The notes beneath the pieces were generated by a model. That model was not told where the DNA came from and did no database searches. It worked only from the letters and a program-made list of their open reading frames with translations. A DNA stretch of 9,732 bases from Gammaproteobacteria bacterium (lineage in GTDB: Bacteria > Pseudomonadota > Gammaproteobacteria > BMS3Bbin11), in assembly GCA_030597275.1 (NCBI GenBank), contig JAUVSB010000041.1, positions 1 through 9,732 of the forward strand, given 5' to 3'. Shown piece by piece: positions 1 to 6,638 of this stretch (the stretch's first letter is position 1; the number at the start of each line of letters is the position of its first letter). Made by a program: the position numbers and the translations under genes.

Positions 1-605
1 CCATGCTGCTGCTGGTCAGCAAGCCTGTAGATACCCTCACCTATCACGCAATCAAGCGTACAGGCTGGGACAGAAGCCGTGTCATGGGACAGGCCGGTGT
101 ACTGGACTCCTCACGCATGGCTGCCTTTGTAGCGATGGAAACAGGCTTATCAGCAAAATACATCAATGCCATGGTGATGGGGGGACATGGTGATGCTATG
201 GTGCCGATGACTCGTTTCACAACCATCTCAGGAATAGGCATTGAACACTTTCTGAGCGCTGAAAAAATTGACAAGATTATTCAACGTACTCGCACTGGCG
301 GAGCCGAAATCCTGGCCTTAAAGGGAAATAGCAGTGCCTTCGATGCCCCCGCAGCGGCTATTGCTGAAATGGTAGAAGCTATCGCTTACAATCGTAAATC
401 AGTTTTACCCACTGTCGCTTATCTGCAGGGTGAATACGGACAGGAAGACATTACTATCGGTGTTCCCGCAGTGCTTGGTGAAAACGGCATGGAAAAAATC
501 ATTGAGCTGGAACTCAATGATACTGAACTCAACTTTTTTAACACATCAGTGGCTTCAACCAGGAAGGAACTGATAACACTGAGAAACATTACTAACAAAA
601 CATGA
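1..605 (+). CDS. mdh: Malate (lactate/malate family) dehydrogenase, C-terminal part, 5' truncated by window edge
   Basis: NAD-dependent 2-hydroxyacid dehydrogenase, most likely the LDH-like type of malate dehydrogenase that interconverts malate and oxaloacetate in the TCA cycle (cytoplasmic). The visible 200 residues cover the end of the Rossmann domain and the whole catalytic domain. The first visible Met is internal, because it lies in the strand before the family's NPVD motif; roughly 110-120 N-terminal residues are missing. Catalytic features, numbered from that Met: GVLDSSR with the Asp (35) and substrate-binding Arg (38), and GGHGD with the catalytic His (62). The later GIGIEHFL and GVPAVLGENG stretches fit the family. 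The motif usually written (T/S)NPVD reads SKPVD here (Lys7), which is odd. The N-terminal specificity loop is outside the window, so malate rather than lactate is inferred from similarity. The stop overlaps the panB start (ATGA), implying co-transcription and coupled translation. Confidence 0.9.
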   Translation, partial: MLLLVSKPVDTLTYHAIKRTGWDRSRVMGQAGVLDSSRMAAFVAMETGLSAKYINAMVMGGHGDAMVPMTRFTTISGIGIEHFLSAEKIDKIIQRTRTGGAEILALKGNSSAFDAPAAAIAEMVEAIAYNRKSVLPTVAYLQGEYGQEDITIGVPAVLGENGMEKIIELELNDTELNFFNTSVASTRKELITLRNITNKT

Positions 606-1417
606 GCGTTCAGACTACAACTAGCAGGCTCAATTTACCTGCTTTAAAAAAAATGAAACAACTGAAGCAGCCCATTGTTGCTCTGACTGCCTATGACTAC
701 AGTTTCGCCAGATTACTCGATCAATCTGGCGTGGAAATCATCCTCGTCGGAGATTCTCTTGGTATGGTCATCCAGGGTCATCAAACCACCATCCCTGTAA
801 GCATGGAAGATATGCTTTATCACACTTCGATTGTAAGTAAGGGTGTGGAAAGAGCCCTGCTCATCATGGACATGCCTTTTATGAGTTATGCCAGTGTAGA
901 ACGCGCCCTGGATAGTGCTACTTTGGCCCTGCAGGACGCCGGTGCTCATATGGTTAAGCTGGAAGGTGGGATGGACCAGCTGCCCATAGTTGAAGCCCTT
1001 AGCCGCCACGATATCCCAGTATGTGCACATATTGGCCTGAAACCACAGTCAATCTATAAATCAGGCAGCTACCGGGTCCAGGGCCGGAATCAGGCAGCCG
1101 CCACACTGATGATTGAGGAAGCAGCTGCCCTTGAACAGGCGGGCGCTGACATAATACTTCTGGAATGTGTACCACAAAAACTGGCAGCAGAGATTTCCGC
1201 CAATACCGAGATACCCGTGATAGGTATTGGTGCCGGCAATGCTTGCGATGGTCAAATACTGGTACTTCAGGATTTACTCGGCATCACACCGGGTAAACCA
1301 CCTCGCTTTGCGAAAAACTTCATGCAGGAAAGTCCTGATATCCAGACGGCGATCAAGACATATGCAGATGATGTACGAAGCAGGAAGTTCCCTGATGAAG
1401 AGCACAGTTTTAGTTGA
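602..1417 (+). CDS. panB: 3-methyl-2-oxobutanoate hydroxymethyltransferase (ketopantoate hydroxymethyltransferase)
   Basis: First committed step of pantothenate synthesis: transfers a hydroxymethyl group from 5,10-methylene-THF to 2-oxoisovalerate to give ketopantoate; a cytoplasmic (beta/alpha)8 enzyme that binds Mg2+. At 271 aa it has a normal family length. Visible signature residues: LTAYDYSFA near 28-36; metal/substrate Asp51 in VGDSLGM; Asp90 in MDMPFMSY; Glu121 in VKLEGG; His143 in HIGLKPQS; the general-base Glu188 in LLECVP; and VIGIGAG at 206-212. All expected active-site residues are present. The start is the ATG inside the mdh stop (ATGA). No Shine-Dalgarno sequence is visible just before it (the bases are AT-rich, ctaacaaaac), so translation is probably coupled to mdh. 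panC is not in the window; panD lies about 6 kb away on the opposite strand. The hairpin just downstream (1426-1448) may help end the transcript. Confidence 0.97.
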   Translation: MSVQTTTSRLNLPALKKMKQLKQPIVALTAYDYSFARLLDQSGVEIILVGDSLGMVIQGHQTTIPVSMEDMLYHTSIVSKGVERALLIMDMPFMSYASVERALDSATLALQDAGAHMVKLEGGMDQLPIVEALSRHDIPVCAHIGLKPQSIYKSGSYRVQGRNQAAATLMIEEAAALEQAGADIILLECVPQKLAAEISANTEIPVIGIGAGNACDGQILVLQDLLGITPGKPPRFAKNFMQESPDIQTAIKTYADDVRSRKFPDEEHSFS

Positions 1418-1425
1418 ATAACATT

Positions 1426-1461
1426 CCTTCTCCCCTGAGGGGAGAAGGTCAGGATGAGGGG
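1426..1461 (-). repeat. REP-like palindromic element, copy 1
   Basis: Perfect 10-bp stem (1426-1435 with 1439-1448) around a TGA loop. Read on the minus strand, it follows a leader CCCCTCATCCTGA. This matches the general pattern of interspersed CCCTCACCCCAACCCTCTCCC-type repeats in gammaproteobacterial genomes (family resemblance from memory). It lies 8 bases past the panB stop. No T-tract follows on either strand, so it is not a classical intrinsic terminator, although it could stabilise the 3' end. Confidence 0.7.
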
Positions 1462-1493
1462 TTAAAATAATCAATCTCTAACCTATCAATTCC

Positions 1494-1528
1494 CCCCCAC
1501 CCCAGCCCTCTCCCAAAGGGCGAGGGAG
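1494..1528 (+). repeat. REP-like palindromic element, copy 2 (inverted relative to copy 1)
   Basis: Leader CCCCCACCCCAG followed by a 9-bp stem, 1506-1514 with 1518-1526, with one mismatch and an AAA loop. Leader and stem resemble copy 1 read from the other strand, so the two form a BIME-like inverted pair about 32 bp apart in the convergent gap between panB and the permease. A run of seven C (1492-1498) opens the leader. Confidence 0.65.
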
Positions 1529-1560
1529 TATATTGGAAAGCAGTGCCGTAATACGTCTTT

Positions 1561-3531
1561 TTAAAACACCAGCGTCATCATCACCATCATGACTACCAGG
1601 AACAGCACGGTCATAATCCCACCTGCCTTCAGGAAGTCAGGCACTCTATAACCACCCGGCCCCATAATCAGCGCATTTACCTGATGTGTAGGGATTAGAA
1701 ATGAGTTTGATGTAGCAATTGCGACGGTAAGCGCAAATACTGCAGGACTCGCTCCCACGCCAATGGCAATATTTACTGCCAGTGGAACCAGTAATACCGT
1801 GGCGCCCACATTCGACATTACTAATGTAAAGAAGGTCGCCAATACTGCAACTGAAGACTGTATCACCCAGATTGGCTGGGCACCCACCACCGTTAGTGTC
1901 TGATCAGCAATCCACTTTGCTGTACCCGTGGTTTCAACGGCCAGACCCAATGGTATTAAACTTGCCAGCAGGAAAACAGTTTTCCATGATATGGCCTCAT
2001 AGGCCTCGTCAATACTCAATACACCGGACAGAATCATGCCGATAGCACCGGTAAGTAGAGCAATAGACAGACGAAGATCGGTAAAAAGAACAAGAAAGAG
2101 AGCAAGGCCAAAAAACAGGGATGCCCACCCCAATTTATGCGGACGCAGATCTTCATGAGGAAATTCTGTCGTCACAACAACAAAGTTGCGATCTGATTCA
2201 AGACGAACCAGTGCATCCCACTGGGTGTGAACAACGAGCGTATCACCTGCCTGTAATGGCATATCCCTTATGCCTTCTCCTTCACGCATGGTTTCACCAT
2301 TACGGTGCAATGCAACCATGGCTATGCCGTAAACCTTACGCAACCAGACATCTCGTGCACTCTTCCCAACCAGGTTTGAACCCGGCGGGATAACCACTTC
2401 TGCGATACCTGCCCTGGTCGTTGCGAGGGATTCAGTAAAGACTTCCATTTCGTCATGAACGGTCAGTTCATTACTATCGATGAAATTCTTTAAATTTACA
2501 GGAGAAGCGAGAATACAAAGTGCCATCTTTCCTTCCAGCGCCAGGTCTCTTGCCAGAGACCCTGGACCGACACGTGTTTCTCCATCCGGACGTTGTGTAG
2601 CAATAATACGAATTGAATAGTCTCGTTCAATCTCGTCGAGCATCTTGCCTGTCAAAGGCGATCCTTCATGGGAGCACACCTCGGTCATCTCATAATCGAT
2701 ACCATAGACATCCTGGAAATACCCCATCGTTGTAGCGGCAACAGACCCAGTGTCTTTACTTACCTTTGGCAAGATGAATTTTCCAGCTACAACAAAATAG
2801 ATAATTCCCGTAACTACCAGGGCGATGCCGACCGGGGTGACAGAAAACAGTGACCACAATTCCATCTGCTGATCTTCAGGCAAGGCATGATTTGAAGTGA
2901 GGATGAGATCATTCAGAAGAATTAATGGTGAGGAACCAACCATGGTGACGGTACCACCAAGAATGGCGCAGAACCCCATAGGCATCAGCAGACGCGACAT
3001 AGGCAGACCTGAGCGGGCAGAAATCCGACTGACAACAGGAATAAACAGTGCTGCGGCACCCACATTCTGCATAAATGAAGAAATGACGGCTACGGTACTG
3101 GAAATGATAGGAATAATACGCTTTTCTGTCTTGCCGCCGACTTTCAGAATGAAGGCTGCAACAGAATTCATCAAGCCTGTTTTATCAAGGCCTGCACCAA
3201 TAATCATCACCGCAACGATCGACATTACCGCATTACTGGAGAAACCACGAAATAAATATTGCGGGTCGACCAGGGCCTCCTGCAATCCCATCCAGGGAAA
3301 TAAGAGCGAAGACAAACCCAGCAGCACCATAATTGAAATTGCCGCCACATCGACACCAACAATCTCAAAGGCAAACAGGTAGATAGTCAGGAGCAGTAGC
3401 GCTGTGACCCAGGCAATCTCGATAGTGGGAACGACAGTTGCCAGCCAGAGTCCAAAGAGGATAAAGATGAAACCTGCAATCAGGTTTTTTAAATTATTGT
3501 TAACAAAATCGCTCACTACCCTTACCCACAA
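1561..3531 (-). CDS. SLC13/DASS-family anion permease with two RCK_C (TrkA-C) domains
   Basis: Inner-membrane transporter of the divalent anion:Na+ symporter group; substrate not assignable (family members move dicarboxylates, sulfate and other anions). Residues about 15-250 are a hydrophobic block with several membrane segments, 277-450 a soluble insert, and 467-656 a second membrane block. The insert looks like two tandem RCK_C domains (about 277-360 and 370-450, the latter with IPPGSNLVGKSARD), a regulatory module common in bacterial SLC13 proteins. The repeated ion-site regions are recognisable but divergent: FMQNVGAAALFIP (153-165) with GSSPLILLND (199-208), and VMSNVGATVLLVP (571-583) with TSNSFLIPTHQVN (607-619). 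The C-terminal GPGGYRVPDFLKAGG is typical. Start is uncertain: the longest frame opens at TTG (3531), while a GTG at 3516 has AAGGG just upstream, which would give 651 aa; no ATG occurs before residue 68. It is transcribed in the same direction as the DUF1499 gene after a 109-bp gap, so it may be separately expressed. Confidence 0.88.
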   Translation of the reverse strand: MWVRVVSDFVNNNLKNLIAGFIFILFGLWLATVVPTIEIAWVTALLLLTIYLFAFEIVGVDVAAISIMVLLGLSSLLFPWMGLQEALVDPQYLFRGFSSNAVMSIVAVMIIGAGLDKTGLMNSVAAFILKVGGKTEKRIIPIISSTVAVISSFMQNVGAAALFIPVVSRISARSGLPMSRLLMPMGFCAILGGTVTMVGSSPLILLNDLILTSNHALPEDQQMELWSLFSVTPVGIALVVTGIIYFVVAGKFILPKVSKDTGSVAATTMGYFQDVYGIDYEMTEVCSHEGSPLTGKMLDEIERDYSIRIIATQRPDGETRVGPGSLARDLALEGKMALCILASPVNLKNFIDSNELTVHDEMEVFTESLATTRAGIAEVVIPPGSNLVGKSARDVWLRKVYGIAMVALHRNGETMREGEGIRDMPLQAGDTLVVHTQWDALVRLESDRNFVVVTTEFPHEDLRPHKLGWASLFFGLALFLVLFTDLRLSIALLTGAIGMILSGVLSIDEAYEAISWKTVFLLASLIPLGLAVETTGTAKWIADQTLTVVGAQPIWVIQSSVAVLATFFTLVMSNVGATVLLVPLAVNIAIGVGASPAVFALTVAIATSNSFLIPTHQVNALIMGPGGYRVPDFLKAGGIMTVLFLVVMMVMMTLVF

Positions 3532-3640
3532 TAAATTAATATAACCTGATATTCTAATATAATATGCTGTTTTTTGCGAGTTGTGTTTTGTTCAGAACGA
3601 TTGCTTTTAGGTTCTACTGAAGAGATAAATTCTATTTTGT
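3532..3640. other. AT-rich spacer between DUF1499 gene and permease gene
   Basis: 109 bp, strongly AT-rich near the permease start. On the minus strand it contains overlapping -10-like hexamers (TATTAT/TATATT around 3555-3565) and a small inverted repeat ATATTAGAATAT, but no good -35 box. A permease promoter here is plausible but not demonstrable. No terminator-like hairpin follows the DUF1499 stop. Confidence 0.4.
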
Positions 3641-4102
3641 TTATGCGTCATCTAGATTGAATTGTTTACGTAATTTTTCGACATTCTTTCTGTTGACCCC
3701 AAGATCAGAATGTCCAACTCTTGATCCTGATCGAACGTGAATGATATTCATCTCGGGCACCATCATGAACTCCATATCATCGACAAATCGAAAGACTCTA
3801 CTTGTATAGGTCGCCCACAGGTATGAATTATCATCTTGCCTTACTACACCGCCAGATTGCTTAATTGCTACTCTCAGCGTTTGCCAGGCTTTCTCAGTCG
3901 TTGAATTAAATGATAACGGAGCTATGCCTTTCGAGTCACCCTGCTCTTCGCTGGATACACAATTGGGAGTCTGGGGACAGGGTCGCAGTGTTCCATTCAC
4001 CAGTTTCGTATCTGGAGCCTTAGAAGTTAGCGAAAGAAATACCAGTCGCCCGACGATCAGGGCGATAGCAAGAAAAAGAACTGAAACAATAATTTTTATC
4101 AA
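3641..4102 (-). CDS. DUF1499 domain protein, membrane-anchored
   Basis: 153-aa protein of the DUF1499 family, for which no biochemical function is established to my knowledge. Residues 4-26 form one hydrophobic segment, either an uncleaved anchor or a signal sequence without a lipobox Cys; the rest would face the periplasm. DUF1499 hallmarks are all present: RPCPQTPNCVSS (40-51) with two Cys (42 and 48), YLWATYTSRVFRFVDDMEF (94-112), and VRSGSRVGHSDLGVNRK (123-139). The only start giving the full anchor is TTG at 4102, four bases after the stop of the upstream cNBD gene, with no clear Shine-Dalgarno sequence. Translation is therefore probably coupled to the upstream gene. The pairing with a cyclic-nucleotide-binding-domain protein suggests a shared membrane or envelope-related role, but that is inference. 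Confidence 0.85.
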   Translation of the reverse strand: MIKIIVSVLFLAIALIVGRLVFLSLTSKAPDTKLVNGTLRPCPQTPNCVSSEEQGDSKGIAPLSFNSTTEKAWQTLRVAIKQSGGVVRQDDNSYLWATYTSRVFRFVDDMEFMMVPEMNIIHVRSGSRVGHSDLGVNRKNVEKLRKQFNLDDA

Positions 4103-4106
4103 ATAA

Positions 4107-4607
4107 TCAGTAGCGTCCGTGCTGTTTATAGATGTAGTTATTCATCTCAACATGAGACTTGTTCATATCGCACAGAATACTGTGCACCGTACGGATGATG
4201 GCCCGCATAACCTTGTACATCAGATCTGGATCCTGATCGATGAACGATTCAAAATCTTCACGCGTCAATACTATAGCGGTACAATTACCCACGGCGCGCA
4301 GGCTGGCACTATGTGGACGGCCATCAAGAAAGCCAAGTTCGCCAGCCATGTCGCCCTCACGCAACAGATGTAATGTGACAAGGTCACCGCCGGTAGAATT
4401 GATCAGAACTTCCAGGTGGCCAGAGATGATGACATAGAGGCTGTTGTCTTTCTCTCCCTCCTCAATCAGGATCTGGCCCTCTTTCAGACCCATTACCGTC
4501 ACTTTGTCAGAAAGGGCCTGGCATTGGCTGTCAGACAATTCATTTCCTAGTGGTGAATTGCGAATCATGTCTGCATTAGCAAGCTGGCTGTCAGTGTTAT
4601 CTGTCAT
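4107..4607 (-). CDS. Stand-alone cyclic-nucleotide-binding-domain (cNBD) protein, no DNA-binding domain
   Basis: 166-aa soluble protein. Residues about 20-135 make a CRP-like beta-roll: the LKEGQILIEEGEKDNSLYVIISG region (41-63), then the phosphate-binding cassette GELGFLDGRPHSAS (89-102), then the C-terminal helix. The ribose-contacting Glu90 is kept, but the position that holds the cyclic-phosphate-binding Arg in CRP/PKA is His99; Arg97 lies two residues earlier. Binding of cAMP or cGMP is thus uncertain. After the beta-roll only about 30 residues remain, with no helix-turn-helix, kinase or channel domain, so output must be through a partner. The ATG start is well supported by AAGGAG (minus strand, 4622-4617) nine bases upstream. 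It is the first gene of a unit with the DUF1499 gene (4-bp gap). An FNR-like palindrome lies about 62 bp upstream of the start. Confidence 0.88.
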   Translation of the reverse strand: MTDNTDSQLANADMIRNSPLGNELSDSQCQALSDKVTVMGLKEGQILIEEGEKDNSLYVIISGHLEVLINSTGGDLVTLHLLREGDMAGELGFLDGRPHSASLRAVGNCTAIVLTREDFESFIDQDPDLMYKVMRAIIRTVHSILCDMNKSHVEMNNYIYKQHGRY

Positions 4608-4624
4608 TCGATTGATCTCCTTAT

Positions 4625-4638
4625 AACTGGTTCCAGTT
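4625..4638. promoter_or_regulatory. Short inverted repeat in the cNBD leader
   Basis: Perfect inverted repeat AACTGG-TT-CCAGTT immediately upstream of the cNBD Shine-Dalgarno sequence. In RNA it would give a 5-bp stem with a GAAC loop; as DNA it could be a small operator near the expected transcription start. No known site is recognised. Confidence 0.3.
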
Positions 4639-4668
4639 TCAATCTCTCATAAATTAATCTGCTGCTCT

Positions 4669-4682
4669 TTGATCCAGATCAT
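4669..4682. promoter_or_regulatory. Candidate FNR/ANR-type binding site upstream of the cNBD gene
   Basis: TTGATCCAGATCAT matches the FNR consensus TTGAT-N4-ATCAA at 9 of 10 defined positions. It lies in the 104-bp gap between thiC and the cNBD gene, on the promoter side of the latter. If it acts as a class II activator site (centre at -41.5), the start of transcription would be near 4634 and the -10 would be GAGATT (4646-4641), a poor match; a better hexamer, TATGAG, lies 5 bp closer. The match is by eye only. Confidence 0.35.
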
Positions 4683-4683
4683 C

Positions 4684-4700
4684 ATTATTTGTGAAATAAT
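4684..4700. repeat. AT-rich perfect inverted repeat downstream of thiC
   Basis: ATTATTT-GTG-AAATAAT, 7-bp arms with a 3-base centre, 11 bases past the thiC stop and next to the FNR-like site. It could be the 3' end of the thiC transcript or a second operator half of the cNBD promoter. It lacks GC pairs and a T-tract, so it is not a convincing terminator. Confidence 0.4.
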
Positions 4701-4711
4701 TTCGGTCAGAC

Positions 4712-6589
4712 CTAGACCTCACGATAAATTTCGCTACCCTGCTTCTTGAATTCTACAGCCATTTCCTCCATTCCACTGTCGACTGCTTTTTCGACATCGT
4801 CCAGACCCTGTTTTGCTGCATACTCTCGTACTTCCTGGCTGATTTTCATTGAGCAGAACTTGGGTCCACACATAGAGCAAAAATGAGCTACTTTATGTGC
4901 CTCTTTGGGCATCGTTTCATCATGGTATTGACGCGCACGATCCGGATCAAGACCAAGATTAAACTGGTCCTCCCAGCGGAATTCAAATCGTGCCTTGGAC
5001 ATGGCATCGTCACGGATCTGTGCACCCGGATGCCCTTTCGCGAGATCTGCCGCGTGGGCCGCGATCTTGTAGGTAATAATGCCTTCTTTTACATCATCTT
5101 TGTTAGGCAGCCCCAGATGCTCCTTGGGTGTGACATAACAGAGCATGGCCGTCCCGTACCATCCGATCATGGCGGCACCGATACCGGAGGTGATGTGATC
5201 ATAACCGGGTGCAATATCCGTCACCAGCGGACCTAAAGTATAGAATGGTGCCTCTCCGCAGGCCTCCAGCTGTTTATCCATATTGGCCTTGATCATATGC
5301 ATCGGCACATGCCCGGGGCCTTCAATGATTGTCTGCACGTCATGTTTCCAGGCAATTTTAGTCAATTCACCCAGTGTCTCCAGTTCCGCAAATTGTGCCT
5401 CATCATTGGCATCAGCCGCTGAGCCGGGGCGTAAACCATCACCCAGCGAGAAAGACACATCGTAGGCCTTCATAATCTCGCAGATATCTTCAAAATGTGT
5501 ATATAGAAAGTTCTCTTCATGGTGTGCCAGACACCATTTTGCGAGGATAGAGCCACCGCGCGAAACTATGCCTGTCGTACGTTTAGCCGTCATTGGAACA
5601 TAAGCCAGGCGCACTCCAGCATGGATGGTAAAGTAATCGACACCCTGCTCTGCCTGTTCTATCAGCGTATCTCTATAAATCTCCCAGGTGAGATCTTCAG
5701 CTACGCCATTGACCTTTTCCAGCGCCTGGTAAATAGGTACTGTTCCAATAGGAACAGGAGAATTCCTCAGTATCCATTCACGCGTTTCGTGGATATTCTT
5801 GCCGGTTGATAAATCCATCACTGTATCGCCGCCCCAGCGTGTCGACCAGGTCATTTTATCCACTTCTTCCTCAATAGATGAGGTGATCGCAGAATTCCCA
5901 ATATTGGCATTGATCTTGACCAAGAAATTTCGCCCGATAATCATCGGTTCAAGTTCCGGATGGTTGATATTGGCAGGTATAACGGCGCGACCTTTAGCTA
6001 CTTCATCACGGACAAATTCAGGTGTAATACGGGCAGGAATGGCAGCGCCAAAACTTTCACCTGGATGTTGATTTACTATTGCCTCGGCATGCTCTTCAAG
6101 ACGCATATTCTCGCGTATGGCAATGAACTCCATTTCAGGAGTAATGATGCCCTGTTTGGCATAGTGCATCTGGCTGACATTGGCACCGTCTTTCGCCCTC
6201 CTGGGTGTACGGCGGTGAGCAAACCTCAGGCCATCCAGCTTTTCATCTGCTTCACGCTGCAAGCCAAACTCGGAACTGAGACCTGTCAATAACTCTGTAT
6301 CATTACGTTCCTCTATCCAGTTCTCTCGTAGTGCAGCAAGTCCTTTCTGGATATCAATTTTTACAGCCGGGTCGGTATAGGGGCCGGATGTATCGTAAAC
6401 CACTACGGGGGAGTTCTTTTCTACACCGTCATTTAGCCGGGTGTCACTCAGGCTAATCTCGCGCATAGGCACACGTATATCAGGTCGTGACCCTTCTACA
6501 TAGATTTTTTGTGAGCCGGGGAAATCAGCGACGGAAGCCTTATCGACTGTCGCATTCTGGCTAAGGAATTCTTCGGGTTTTGCGCTCAT
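4712..6589 (-). CDS. thiC: Phosphomethylpyrimidine synthase (HMP-P synthase)
   Basis: Radical-SAM enzyme converting 5-aminoimidazole ribotide to 4-amino-5-hydroxymethyl-2-methylpyrimidine phosphate, the pyrimidine precursor of thiamin; cytoplasmic and [4Fe-4S]-dependent. The 625-aa length fits the long, proteobacterial form with its extra N-terminal domain (about 1-150). Core motifs are visible: NANIGNSA (228-235), STRWGGDTVMDLSTG (249-263), PVPIGTVPIYQALEK (278-292), the TIHAGV strand (321-326), SLGDGLRPGS (381-390), IIEGPGHVPMH (421-431) and LGPLVTDIAPGYDHITS (452-468). The atypical C-terminal cluster-binding motif CSMCGPKFC gives Cys571, Cys574 and Cys579 (CX2CX4C), all present. The ATG start is supported by AGAGGTG (6601-6595) ending five bases upstream. 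It is preceded by a TPP riboswitch and appears monocistronic, because the next gene has its own leader and candidate operator. Confidence 0.99.
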   Translation of the reverse strand: MSAKPEEFLSQNATVDKASVADFPGSQKIYVEGSRPDIRVPMREISLSDTRLNDGVEKNSPVVVYDTSGPYTDPAVKIDIQKGLAALRENWIEERNDTELLTGLSSEFGLQREADEKLDGLRFAHRRTPRRAKDGANVSQMHYAKQGIITPEMEFIAIRENMRLEEHAEAIVNQHPGESFGAAIPARITPEFVRDEVAKGRAVIPANINHPELEPMIIGRNFLVKINANIGNSAITSSIEEEVDKMTWSTRWGGDTVMDLSTGKNIHETREWILRNSPVPIGTVPIYQALEKVNGVAEDLTWEIYRDTLIEQAEQGVDYFTIHAGVRLAYVPMTAKRTTGIVSRGGSILAKWCLAHHEENFLYTHFEDICEIMKAYDVSFSLGDGLRPGSAADANDEAQFAELETLGELTKIAWKHDVQTIIEGPGHVPMHMIKANMDKQLEACGEAPFYTLGPLVTDIAPGYDHITSGIGAAMIGWYGTAMLCYVTPKEHLGLPNKDDVKEGIITYKIAAHAADLAKGHPGAQIRDDAMSKARFEFRWEDQFNLGLDPDRARQYHDETMPKEAHKVAHFCSMCGPKFCSMKISQEVREYAAKQGLDDVEKAVDSGMEEMAVEFKKQGSEIYREV

Positions 6590-6594
6590 CTTGT

Positions 6595-6605
6595 CACCTC
6601 TGGTG
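6595..6605 (-). promoter_or_regulatory. thiC Shine-Dalgarno sequence with a facing anti-SD (CACC-AGA-GGTG)
   Basis: The thiC ribosome-binding sequence AGAGGTG can pair with CACC seven bases earlier in the transcript, giving a 4-bp hairpin with an AGA loop. This suggests the riboswitch controls translation initiation by exposing or hiding the SD. The stem is short, so the mechanism is inferred. Confidence 0.4.
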
Positions 6606-6638
6606 GATTTCTTTCAGGAAGAGCGGCAAATGAACTGC

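Noticed and set aside
713..1030. 105-codon minus-strand open frame inside panB
   Set aside because: It is antisense to an intact panB with all active-site residues, and shows no independent evidence.
1426..1448. Perfect hairpin after panB as an intrinsic terminator
   Set aside because: No T-tract follows on either strand; the leader and the second inverted copy fit a REP-like element better, though it might still affect the 3' end.
1492..1498. Run of seven C as a phase-variation tract
   Set aside because: It lies in a non-coding repeat away from any promoter, so slippage would have no obvious switching effect.
2897..3382. 161-codon open frame on the + strand inside the permease gene
   Set aside because: It is antisense to a clear membrane-protein gene, its translation has no recognisable domain, and no SD or promoter supports it.
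4883..6292. Several + strand open frames of 60-117 codons opposite thiC
   Set aside because: All lie antisense to the highly conserved thiC; they overlap each other in different frames and have no family resemblance.
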